Origin: Bacteroidota bacterium
GTDB taxonomy: Bacteria > Bacteroidota > Bacteroidia > NS11-12g > UBA9320
Direction: 5' to 3'
Length of the DNA stretch: 8,988 bases
Assembly: GCA_003485825.1 (NCBI GenBank)
Contig: DNHN01000150.1
Coordinates: forward strand, 1 to 8,988
The notes below the pieces were generated by a model. It was not told where the DNA came from and did not search any database. It saw only the letters and a program-made list of their open reading frames with translations. Made by a program: the position numbers and the translations under genes. Position 1 is the first letter of the stretch. Every line of letters begins with the position of its first letter. Shown piece by piece: positions 4,502 to 8,988 of this stretch.

Positions 4502-5002
4502 TTAGAATAAATCGGCAGCTTCATTTGGACTATCAGTGGGTGTAATAGAACCACCACCAACAATATCAAATTGCATTTCGTTAGCACTACCAGTGTACTC
4601 AACTAAGTCTGTTACTTGAACAGCTGTTAGTGAACTGAAGATACCTTTACGTCCAGCTGTATCGTATGCCAATTGGTACAATATAACATTGATAGTAGAA
4701 CCATTACCGATTTTACTTGCATCTATGTTTTTATTATTACCATCAACAACCCTAGGTGGACCATTAGGCTCACCATTTGCTCGTAGTTCATTACGCTTTA
4801 AGGATACGTACTTGATACCATCTGCATCTGTTTTGACATTTAGGTGATTATCTTCAGCATACTTTGCAGCTTCTGCTGTTTTGAATTTTGCTTTACATTC
4901 GTACTGTCTTTTTCCTGGAGTTAAGCCCTCTTTTGGAGTGACAAACCTAGGGAAGTCGCAAGTTACATCTTCAAGTTTTAGATTACGTGGAGTGAATTCC
5001 AT
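4502..5002 (-). CDS. Single-stranded DNA-binding protein, gp2.5-like
   Basis: The 166-aa product likely coats ssDNA during phage replication and recombination. ATG 5002-5000 has AAAGGAATATAACTATG. The protein shows the pattern of phage gp2.5/OB-fold SSBs: an N-terminal strand region FPRFVTPKEGLTPGKRQYEC, KYVSLKRNE at 64-72, PPRVVDG at 82-88, the SKIGNGSTINVILY core at 96-109, and GRKGIFSSLTAVQVTDLVEY at 117-136. The C-terminus is acidic and ends in an aromatic residue (NEAADLF), the usual protein-interaction tail of SSBs, after a short flexible Gly/Ser/Thr/Pro linker. The gene stands apart from its neighbours with its own leader and is followed by the inverted-repeat element and a terminator. 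Assignment is by motif, without alignment. Confidence 0.75.
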   Translation of the reverse strand: MEFTPRNLKLEDVTCDFPRFVTPKEGLTPGKRQYECKAKFKTAEAAKYAEDNHLNVKTDADGIKYVSLKRNELRANGEPNGPPRVVDGNNKNIDASKIGNGSTINVILYQLAYDTAGRKGIFSSLTAVQVTDLVEYTGSANEMQFDIVGGGSITPTDSPNEAADLF

Positions 5003-5042
5003 AGTTATATTCCTTTATATGGATTTAGATGATTTAGTCTTT

Positions 5043-5067
5043 AAAAGTTCGGCCCCTGTGGTCGAAC
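5043..5067 (-). terminator. Weak minus-strand terminator-like hairpin
   Basis: GTTCGGCC (5047-5054) pairs with GGTCGAAC (5060-5067) around CCTGT, with one G-U pair. On the minus strand only four T follow. It sits after the 34-aa membrane-peptide gene and before the SSB leader. The sequence closely resembles the hairpin at 4155-4177. Confidence 0.5.
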
Positions 5068-5079
5068 CCCTAAAGGATT

Positions 5080-5184
5080 TTACTTATTAGGACGATTTCC
5101 TATAAGTTCCTGATAGTGATCCCAAGCATACCATATGCAAAAGATCATCCAACCTGTAATGAACAGCCACTCTAGCCAGAACAT
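5080..5184 (-). CDS. 34-aa Trp-rich single-membrane-segment peptide
   Basis: The start at ATG 5184-5182 shares a base with the stop of the upstream 36-aa gene (TAATG), and AGGA lies about 11 nt before it. TAA at 5082-5080 closes the frame. The peptide begins MFWLEWLFITGWMIFCIWYA and ends with a hydrophilic WDHYQELIGNRPNK. It is one transmembrane helix unusually rich in Trp (five) with a charged tail, as in small phage membrane proteins such as holin-like or superinfection-exclusion peptides. No homology is claimed. Codon-scale coupling and a sensible topology make it a likely real gene. Confidence 0.6.
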   Translation of the reverse strand: MFWLEWLFITGWMIFCIWYAWDHYQELIGNRPNK

Positions 5185-5294
5185 TACTTGAAGTATCCTA
5201 AGACTTCTTCAACGTAGTATGTGGCTTTCGCTTTTGTCATCGTAGGATATTTCTTCATTGTGGCTTCAATAGCCTGTGCTTTATTAGTTGCCAT
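5184..5294 (-). CDS. 36-aa basic helical small protein
   Basis: ATG 5294-5292 lies inside the last codons of the upstream gene (11-nt overlap) with AGAAGGAACGCC as ribosome site. The product MATNKAQAIEATMKKYPTMT continues KAKATYYVEEVLGYFK: Lys/Ala-rich helices with a Tyr-rich amphipathic end. The AxxxMKKYPTMTKAxA layout resembles a short helix-turn-helix hairpin, but the protein is too small to assign. It ends in TAA overlapping the next ATG. Confidence 0.65.
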   Translation of the reverse strand: MATNKAQAIEATMKKYPTMTKAKATYYVEEVLGYFK

Positions 5295-5538
5295 AGTAGG
5301 CGTTCCTTCTTATGTGGGTTTCAGCTCTTGATATAGCTGTGATTAATTCTTGCGCTGATAGATTCTGATGTACTTGATCAGGTTCCTCAAACAACGCAGA
5401 CGAAAACTCTTCTATGTCCCCTTCTGGGTTTATGAGAGCTACTTCGATTGTAGTAGCCCCCTTTGGTTGAATTAGAGATAGTTCATAGTCACGAGTCAGT
5501 TTGAGTCGCAACCTATTTGTTATGTCATATCCACTCAT
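5284..5538 (-). CDS. 84-aa hypothetical protein
   Basis: The open frame reaches 5601, but ATG 5538-5536 forms the ATGA overlap with the preceding stop and has AGAGGAGGCAGGGG upstream, so 84 residues is preferred. The product begins MSGYDITNRLRLKLTRDYEL and continues with strands LSLIQPKGATTIEVALINPE. A helical C-terminal half contains NLSAQELITAISRAETHIRR. Mixed alpha/beta and soluble, with no catalytic motif recognised. It overlaps the 36-aa gene by 11 nt and is probably co-translated with the 62-aa gene before it. Confidence 0.7.
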   Translation of the reverse strand: MSGYDITNRLRLKLTRDYELSLIQPKGATTIEVALINPEGDIEEFSSALFEEPDQVHQNLSAQELITAISRAETHIRRNAYYGN

Positions 5539-5723
5539 TCTGGACCCCTGCCTCCTCTGACAAAGCTGATAGACAGGACAGTATGCCCTGATTCTTCCCA
5601 ACCTTTTACGATTGGATCTATTGACCTGTTAGAATCATCTAGACGATAGAAGAGAGTAGATACTTTACTTGTCTTCTCATTCTGGATAATCATAGTCATA
5701 CTGTAGCCACTTTCATTAGCCAT
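5535..5723 (-). CDS. 62-aa hypothetical protein
   Basis: ATG 5723-5721 follows one of the repeated ribosome-site cassettes (CTCTTGAAAGGAGTTAACAATG). The product is MANESGYSMTMIIQNEKTSK with strands VSTLFYRLDD and HTVLSISFVRGGRGPE. It looks like a small beta-rich protein with a Gly/Arg-rich end encoded over the next gene's Shine-Dalgarno. No family recognised. The ATGA overlap with the following gene indicates coupling. Confidence 0.7.
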   Translation of the reverse strand: MANESGYSMTMIIQNEKTSKVSTLFYRLDDSNRSIDPIVKGWEESGHTVLSISFVRGGRGPE

Positions 5724-5745
5724 TGTTAACTCCTTTCAAGAGTTT
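5721..5745 (-). promoter_or_regulatory. Repeated ribosome-site cassette, copy A
   Basis: Minus-strand CTCTTGAAAGGAGTTAAC directly before ATG of the 62-aa gene. It is identical over 23 of 25 bases to 6025-6049. It contains a full AAAGGAG. Confidence 0.75.
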
Positions 5746-5824
5746 AATCTATAGGTACATATAAGAATAAGCACCATGCGATTGAGAACCCGAAGGTTCC
5801 CAAGAGAAGTAATAGTTCCATCAT
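5744..5824 (-). CDS. 26-aa hydrophobic micro-peptide
   Basis: The stop of the upstream 68-aa gene and this start overlap as ATGATG (ATG at 5824-5822, a second ATG at 5821). The frame ends at TAA 5746-5744. The peptide is MMELLLLLGTFGFSIAWCLF followed by LYVPID: a single hydrophobic helix with almost no charge. GGGTGTGGGC is a weak ribosome site, so re-initiation is the likely route. GAACC-CGAA-GGTTC at 5785-5798 forms a hairpin inside the gene. Same style as the 20-, 34- and 37-aa peptides in this window. Confidence 0.55.
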   Translation of the reverse strand: MMELLLLLGTFGFSIAWCLFLYVPID

Positions 5825-6027
5825 GCCCACACCCGATTCCAATCAGCAACTGTCATTCCTGTCATAAGGAACTCACGCTCATCAGCATTAAGCATAGGAA
5901 AGGCATCTTGTATTAAGCTACCTTCTGTCCACGCAACAAAGCAATCATCGAACACCATTGGATCGACATTGAATGTCATGCAGGTACTTTCACCAGAGAT
6001 AGGTGATGGTTTACATAAGTGTACCAT
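5821..6027 (-). CDS. 68-aa conserved phage hypothetical protein
   Basis: ATG 6027-6025 follows repeated ribosome-site cassette B. The product begins MVHLCKPSPISGESTCMTFN and ends with FPMLNADEREFLMTGMTVAD then WNRVWA. The C-terminal phrase ADEREFLxTGxTxxxW is one I associate with a widespread small phage protein family of unknown function, in which a helix follows a beta hairpin and ends in a Trp-containing motif. Two Cys (C5, C16) lie in the front part. It stands between the NADAR gene and a coupled 26-aa membrane peptide. Confidence 0.75.
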   Translation of the reverse strand: MVHLCKPSPISGESTCMTFNVDPMVFDDCFVAWTEGSLIQDAFPMLNADEREFLMTGMTVADWNRVWA

Positions 6028-6049
6028 AGTTAACTCCTTTCAAGAGTTT
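6025..6049 (-). promoter_or_regulatory. Repeated ribosome-site cassette, copy B
   Basis: Minus-strand AAACTCTTGAAAGGAGTTAA then CTATG, before the 68-aa gene. Near-identical to copy A, and it also overlaps the end of the NADAR coding region at 6040-6049. Confidence 0.75.
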
Positions 6050-6426
6050 CTTATTTGCATTAATATCTGAGGGAACTGTTTCTTCCACACACCACGATCT
6101 TGCGTATGTGTTATGGTTTCATTACCAGTATCTCTAAGAGCTTTACGAGATTTAGGATTCTGAAGAAAGCTTTTCCTCATTATTTTATACATAAGTAATA
6201 TATTCCAGTTATTCTTGGTTTTAGTTCCAAGTTTACCAACGTGTTTTGTTCCAGCTTTATCCCATCTTTTATTATAAGTAGCTATGTCAAATTCACCACT
6301 TTTCCAAGATTGATAAGCGTGTTCTACACTTTGGTATTTATTACCAGCATCATCGGTGAATGGACGTAAAGCTAAGTTACTCAGCTCACGACATTCATCA
6401 GTACTGTACCATATGTTTATAGGCAT
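6040..6426 (-). CDS. NADAR-domain (YbiA-like) protein, possible anti-defence glycosidase
   Basis: NADAR proteins act on ADP-ribose-linked or related N-glycosidic substrates. Bacterial and phage members are reported to remove ADP-ribose from guanine in nucleic acid, reversing DarT-type toxins. Start ATG 6426-6424 follows cassette C, giving 128 residues. Family motifs in order: IWYSTDECRELSNLALRPF at 5-23 (LSN), DDAGNKYQSVEHAYQSWK at 25-42 with the conserved Glu of SVEHA (E35), KAGTKHVGKLG around 57-67, MRKSFLQNP at 83-91, and TGNETITHTQDRGVWKKQFP at 100-119. Length is slightly short of the usual 140-160. It is the first gene of the leftward block behind the divergent control region, as expected of an early-expressed counter-defence gene. 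Confidence 0.8.
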   Translation of the reverse strand: MPINIWYSTDECRELSNLALRPFTDDAGNKYQSVEHAYQSWKSGEFDIATYNKRWDKAGTKHVGKLGTKTKNNWNILLMYKIMRKSFLQNPKSRKALRDTGNETITHTQDRGVWKKQFPQILMQIRNS

Positions 6427-6446
6427 CGGGTTCTCCTTTCAAGAGA
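6424..6446 (-). promoter_or_regulatory. Repeated ribosome-site cassette, copy C
   Basis: Minus-strand TCTCTTGAAAGGAGAACCCG then ATG of the NADAR gene. It shares CTCTTGAAAGGAG with copies A and B but differs in the last bases before the ATG. Confidence 0.65.
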
Positions 6447-6612
6447 CACATTATTCTTCTAAGATCTGGAGCCTGCCGACAGATCCCAGACTTAACAGAC
6501 AGAGATCAAGTTAGTGTCTACCTTTACAGTTGCTACCAGAGCTATCTGATCTATCAGAACTCTAAGAGAAGTACTATACATATAGATAACTTAAGGGTAG
6601 GGTAAGGGAACT

Positions 6613-6636
6613 CTCCCTATAAGGAACTTAGAGAAC
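6613..6636 (-). promoter_or_regulatory. Phage-type promoter motif, leftward
   Basis: Minus-strand TTCTCTAAGTTCCTTATAGG then GAG. It shares 20 bases (6617-6636) perfectly with the motif at 8762-8781. The TATAGGGAG end matches the initiation region of T7-type promoters, placing a start near 6617 and a 190-nt leader before the NADAR gene. Orientation fits the leftward genes. Confidence 0.6.
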
Positions 6637-6796
6637 ATGATCCCCACAGTACCTCTTACAGAATCTTACAGCACATCACTACTCCCGCTAGACTCTATGT
6701 GATCACATTCCTTTAGAATCCCTTAGAGAGCCTCTCAGAACCTTTAAGACTCTCAGGGAGTCCCACAGTATCTACACTGATTAGATCACTGAGAGA

Positions 6797-6818
6797 GTCT
6801 CTAAGGAGTTAATAGGGG
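6797..6818 (+). promoter_or_regulatory. Weaker phage-type promoter motif, rightward
   Basis: TCTCTAAG-GAGTT-AATAGGGG keeps the CTCTAAG box, the 5-bp spacer and the ATAGGG end of the consensus but differs in the spacer. It points towards the terminase. It could be a degenerate second promoter. Confidence 0.35.
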
Positions 6819-6940
6819 GGTACAGAAATAAATAAGGGTATAGTGATAATAAATAGTTATTCTCATGTCTCCTTAAGCTCTCAAGGGGGTATACAAAACC
6901 CCTACAGATACATACAATTCTACAAAATACTACAATATAT

Positions 6941-6962
6941 CCTCTAAGTCCCTTATAGGGAC
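6941..6962 (+). promoter_or_regulatory. Phage-type promoter motif for the terminase block
   Basis: CCTCTAAGTCCCTTATAGGG then AC matches the 8764-8783 copy at 17 of 20 bases. A start at the first G after TATA (6958) would leave a 26-nt leader with the terminase ribosome site. It includes the small hairpin GTCCC/GGGAC. Confidence 0.6.
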
Positions 6963-6983
6963 AATGTAACACAGGAGATAGGG

Positions 6984-8636
6984 ATGGATAACAAGGAGAT
7001 AATGTCTCTTCTTAATGAAAAAGAGAAAAGGAATAAACTAAAGGGGTATGAGAAAGACTTCTCCTCCTTTGCCCAGGAACAAATCAAGATAATAACTAAG
7101 GATACTAGTGTAGGCTTCATACCTTTTAAGTTCAATGAGTGTCAAGTAAAGATTACAGAGGCTTTAGATGAGCAATTCAAGAATACTGGTAGAGTTAGAG
7201 CTATTATCCTAAAGGCTAGGCAGCAAGGTATCTCTACATACTGTGCTGGTAGGGTCTTTTGGAAGTCTTACTTCTCCCCACACTCTAGATCTGTAGTCAT
7301 GGCACATGATTCTGCTACATCTGATGCTTTGTTTAGTATGTCTAAGAACCTTATCAGGAACATGGAGGGTAACTTAGTACCAAATGAGATCACATCTAAC
7401 GCTAAAGAGATTAAGATCCAGTCACCTGCATATAAAGATAAGGATGCTGTAGGCTCTTACAGGCTATATACAGCTGGATCCCCTGAAGCAGGTAGGGGAA
7501 CTACACCAACCATAGCACATCTCTCAGAGATTGCCTTCTGGACTCACGATGAGAAGATATTAGCTGGTTTATTCCAAGGTATATCACAAGCAGAGGGTAC
7601 AGAGGTTATCCTAGAGTCTACAGCTAATGGTGCTCAAGGAGAATTCTATAGATTATGGAAGGGTGCTGTTGCAGGGGAGAACGAATACTTACCAATATTT
7701 TTACCGTGGTATATAACTCCAGAATATAGACGTACAGCACCTGAAGGTATGGAGTTAATGAAGGAAGAAGAAGAGCTAGTAGAGAACTATGGTCTAGATT
7801 ATGATCAGATATACTGGAGGAGACTAAAGATTGCCGAAGGTGGTAAGCTTAAGTTTCAACAGGAGTACCCTGCTACTGCAGATGAAGCTTTTATTGTGTC
7901 TGGTTCTAATGTATTTAACATTGAAAGATTAAACTCTCTAATACCTATGGCAGAACAGAGGCGTAGTGAGTGGGATCCTTACAGTAAGATGTTTGATGAA
8001 AACAAAGAAGGTAATCTTTCTATATATGAGTACCCTAAGTGGGAAGAACCCTATGTTATTGGGGCTGATGTCTCTCTTGGGGTAGGTCAAGACTACAGTG
8101 CTGCAGTTGTTATGAATAATAGCTACGAGATTGTAGCTGTCTATAGGAATAATAGGATTGATCCAAGTTTATGGGGAGAATTACTTTTTTATCTAGGCAG
8201 ATACTACAACAATGCTTTCTTAGCAGTAGAATCTAACTCAATGGGAATAGCTACGCTACAAAAACTAGAACAAATGGGTTATCTAAACCTATATAAACAA
8301 ACTAAGATGGCTAATGTGTCTAATGAAGAAGGTATGCGTCTAGGTTTTAGAACAACCTCTGCATCTAAACCAGTAATCATAGGGAACTTAAAGAATCTTA
8401 TAGATAACGAAGACATTATGATACCATCTCCTATATTAATTAGGGAACTAAAAGATTATATCTCCACTGCAAGTGGGAAAACTGAAGCTGCTCCAGGATG
8501 TTATGATGATACAGTCATATCTCTAGCGATATGTGCAGAAGTATTACGTACACACTGGGACAAATTAAACACAAGGAATGTATCATGGAGAGAAAAGATA
8601 TTAGATTTCGAACCAGACGAGACTATGTGGATATGA
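6984..8636 (+). CDS. terL: Terminase large subunit (DNA-packaging ATPase/nuclease)
   Basis: The 550-aa protein powers DNA packaging into procapsids and cuts concatemeric DNA. Start ATG 6984 has ACAGGAGATAGGG. ATPase domain: variant Walker A KARQQGIS at 77-84, Walker B IAHLSE at 177-182 with catalytic Glu 182, and coupling motif ESTANG at 211-216. RNase H-like nuclease domain: IGADVSLGVGQDYSA with D362 and D370, VESNS with E416, and CYDDTVISLAICAE with D508/D509. All acidic residues expected of an active nuclease are present, and length is typical of TerL. No small terminase gene precedes it within the window; it would have to lie elsewhere. The C-terminal coding end overlaps the next small gene. 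The KARQQGIST type of Walker A is shared by several marine phage terminases, as I recall. Confidence 0.95.
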   Translation: MDNKEIMSLLNEKEKRNKLKGYEKDFSSFAQEQIKIITKDTSVGFIPFKFNECQVKITEALDEQFKNTGRVRAIILKARQQGISTYCAGRVFWKSYFSPHSRSVVMAHDSATSDALFSMSKNLIRNMEGNLVPNEITSNAKEIKIQSPAYKDKDAVGSYRLYTAGSPEAGRGTTPTIAHLSEIAFWTHDEKILAGLFQGISQAEGTEVILESTANGAQGEFYRLWKGAVAGENEYLPIFLPWYITPEYRRTAPEGMELMKEEEELVENYGLDYDQIYWRRLKIAEGGKLKFQQEYPATADEAFIVSGSNVFNIERLNSLIPMAEQRRSEWDPYSKMFDENKEGNLSIYEYPKWEEPYVIGADVSLGVGQDYSAAVVMNNSYEIVAVYRNNRIDPSLWGELLFYLGRYYNNAFLAVESNSMGIATLQKLEQMGYLNLYKQTKMANVSNEEGMRLGFRTTSASKPVIIGNLKNLIDNEDIMIPSPILIRELKDYISTASGKTEAAPGCYDDTVISLAICAEVLRTHWDKLNTRNVSWREKILDFEPDETMWI

Positions 8637-8761
8637 TGGAACTGGAAGATGAGTTCTGTGAGATAGTCATACAACATTGGATGGATGGTAAGGTTCCTCA
8701 CGATATGGTAAACATAAACGAAGAGAATGAATACGCAAGGGTATACTATGGTTATGCCTAG
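8585..8761 (+). CDS. 58-aa small protein overlapping the terminase end
   Basis: ATG 8585 is preceded by AAGGAATGTATC, a good ribosome site, giving 58 residues and a 52-nt overlap with the terminase in another frame. The alternative is ATG 8633, which overlaps the terminase TGA (ATATGATG) and gives 42 residues, MMELEDEFCEIVIQHWMDGK onwards; coupling favours that one. The common part is acidic and helical, with DGKVPHDMVNINEENEYARV and a Tyr-rich end. From 8585 it gains a basic front, ERKDIRFRTRRDYVD. No family recognised. In phages the gene after TerL is often structural or small regulatory. Confidence 0.6.
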   Translation: MERKDIRFRTRRDYVDMMELEDEFCEIVIQHWMDGKVPHDMVNINEENEYARVYYGYA

Positions 8762-8762
8762 G

Positions 8763-8786
8763 TTCTCTAAGTTCCTTATAGAGAAT
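8763..8786 (+). promoter_or_regulatory. Phage-type promoter motif after the terminase block
   Basis: TTCTCTAAGTTCCTTATAGA then GAAT. It is a perfect 20-bp inverted copy of 6617-6636 and points rightward to the gene at 8870; predicted start near 8781. TTCTCTA and TAGAGAA also form a small hairpin. Confidence 0.6.
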
Positions 8787-8790
8787 AAAG

Positions 8791-8853
8791 TTTCCTGCAT
8801 TGTCCTCATAACGCGCTGGTGGTCGCGGCAGGTAAACCACCACCAAATTTTTT
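8791..8853 (+). terminator. Hairpin with T tract in the leader of the 8870 gene; possible attenuator
   Basis: TGGTGGT (8817-8823) pairs with ACCACCA (8836-8842) across a 12-nt loop, followed after CCAAA by six T (8848-8853): a terminator-like unit just before a start codon. A competing fold pairs CCTGC (8794-8798) with GCAGG (8828-8832) and CGCG (8812-8815) with CGCG (8824-8827), leaving TGGTGGT in a loop. Such alternatives suit attenuation, or the hairpin may only end read-through from the terminase block. Confidence 0.5.
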
Positions 8854-8869
8854 AAAAAGGGGAGATTAA

Positions 8870-8988
8870 ATGGGTGCTACATCTAAACATTATTTACCTA
8901 ATGGTAAAGAGTACAAGGGACCAACTCATAAGGACGCTAAAGGAAAAATTATGTCAGGTGCCAAACATACCAAAAACAGTCAGTTCTT
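8870..8988 (+). CDS. N-terminal part of a small phage protein (partial)
   Basis: ATG 8870 follows AAGGGGAGATTAA, a very strong ribosome site. The 39 residues visible before the window edge begin MGATSKHYLPNGKEYKGPTH and continue KDAKGKIMSGAKHTKNSQF. They are Lys/Gly-rich and basic. The YLPNGKxYKGPTHKxxxGxxMSGAKHTK phrase is one I have seen among small uncharacterised proteins encoded near terminase and portal genes in phages. That fits a structural or packaging accessory role, but no function is established. A portal gene would be expected soon downstream. Confidence 0.8.
   Translation, partial: MGATSKHYLPNGKEYKGPTHKDAKGKIMSGAKHTKNSQF

Larger units (their letters stand above)
6427..6983. promoter_or_regulatory. 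Divergent non-coding control region
   Basis: 557 bp without a convincing gene separate the leftward block from the rightward terminase block. It holds phage-type promoter motifs (entries at 6613, 6797 and 6941) and a weaker minus-strand relative at 6708-6730. It also holds many short CTCTAAG/CTTAGAG words and a hairpin in the NADAR leader where 6463-6468 pairs with 6480-6485 or, alternatively, 6465-6469 with 6486-6490. GACTC-TCAGG-GAGTC (6748-6762) and GTCCC-TTATA-GGGAC (6948-6962) are further small hairpins. Such a region could also contain a replication origin or packaging site, but nothing proves it. Confidence 0.6.

Noticed and set aside
5015..5040. Minus-strand TCTAAATCCATATAAAGG before the SSB gene, partly like the CTCTAAG...TATAG promoter motif.
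   Set aside because: The spacer is one base shorter and the GGGA start is missing; T7-type promoters keep strict spacing.
8791..8845. Possible tRNA or tRNA-derived attachment site: CTCATAA resembles an initiator tRNA anticodon loop and ACCACCACCA resembles a CCA end.
   Set aside because: No anticodon stem forms around CTCATAA and there is no TTCGAA-type T loop, so a cloverleaf cannot be drawn.

Overview
The window looks like part of an AT-rich double-stranded DNA tailed phage (Caudoviricetes). The anchor is a full-length large terminase with both ATPase and nuclease motifs at 6984-8636. It is accompanied by tightly packed small genes that overlap at start/stop codons, a gp2.5-like ssDNA-binding protein, a MazG-like nucleotide pyrophosphohydrolase, a NADAR-domain protein and a YubB/Api92-like phage protein. 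The MazG gene, the small-gene style and the terminase type recall marine podo-/siphoviruses of Alphaproteobacteria, but the sequence alone does not fix the host.

Layout. At 1-87 lies the tail of a plus-strand gene, then two copies of a GC-richer repeat and a plus-strand terminator (170-206). From 210 to 6426 almost everything is on the minus strand. Read in transcription order this block is: NADAR protein, a 68-aa conserved phage protein, a 26-aa membrane peptide, two small proteins, a 36-aa protein, a 34-aa membrane peptide, then the SSB (5002-4502). Next come a 181-bp inverted-repeat element and a strong minus-strand terminator (4238-4280). After an array of hairpins (4056-4228) the second minus block runs from about 4003 to 210: small unknown genes, the YubB-like gene, a cysteine-rich Gp88-like gene, a 72-aa gene, MazG, several micro-genes, a structured leader (692-835) and three terminal small genes. 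Region 6427-6983 is a non-coding divergent control region. To its right, plus-strand packaging/structural genes begin: terminase, an overlapping 58-aa gene, and the start of a further gene at 8870.

How it works together. Four copies of a motif resembling single-subunit (T7-type) RNA polymerase promoters, consensus CTCTAAGTYCCTTATAGRG, sit in the divergent region and after the terminase block. Each is oriented in the direction of the genes it would serve: leftward before the NADAR/SSB block, rightward before the terminase and before the 8870 gene. The minus block looks like early/middle nucleic-acid and host-takeover functions; the plus block looks like late packaging/structure.

The most unusual content is not in the large genes. 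It is a set of very short hydrophobic peptides, most started on the stop codon of the preceding gene, and several strongly structured non-coding stretches (692-835, 4056-4280, 4281-4461, 8791-8853). All functional names rest on motif recognition by eye; no database search was run.
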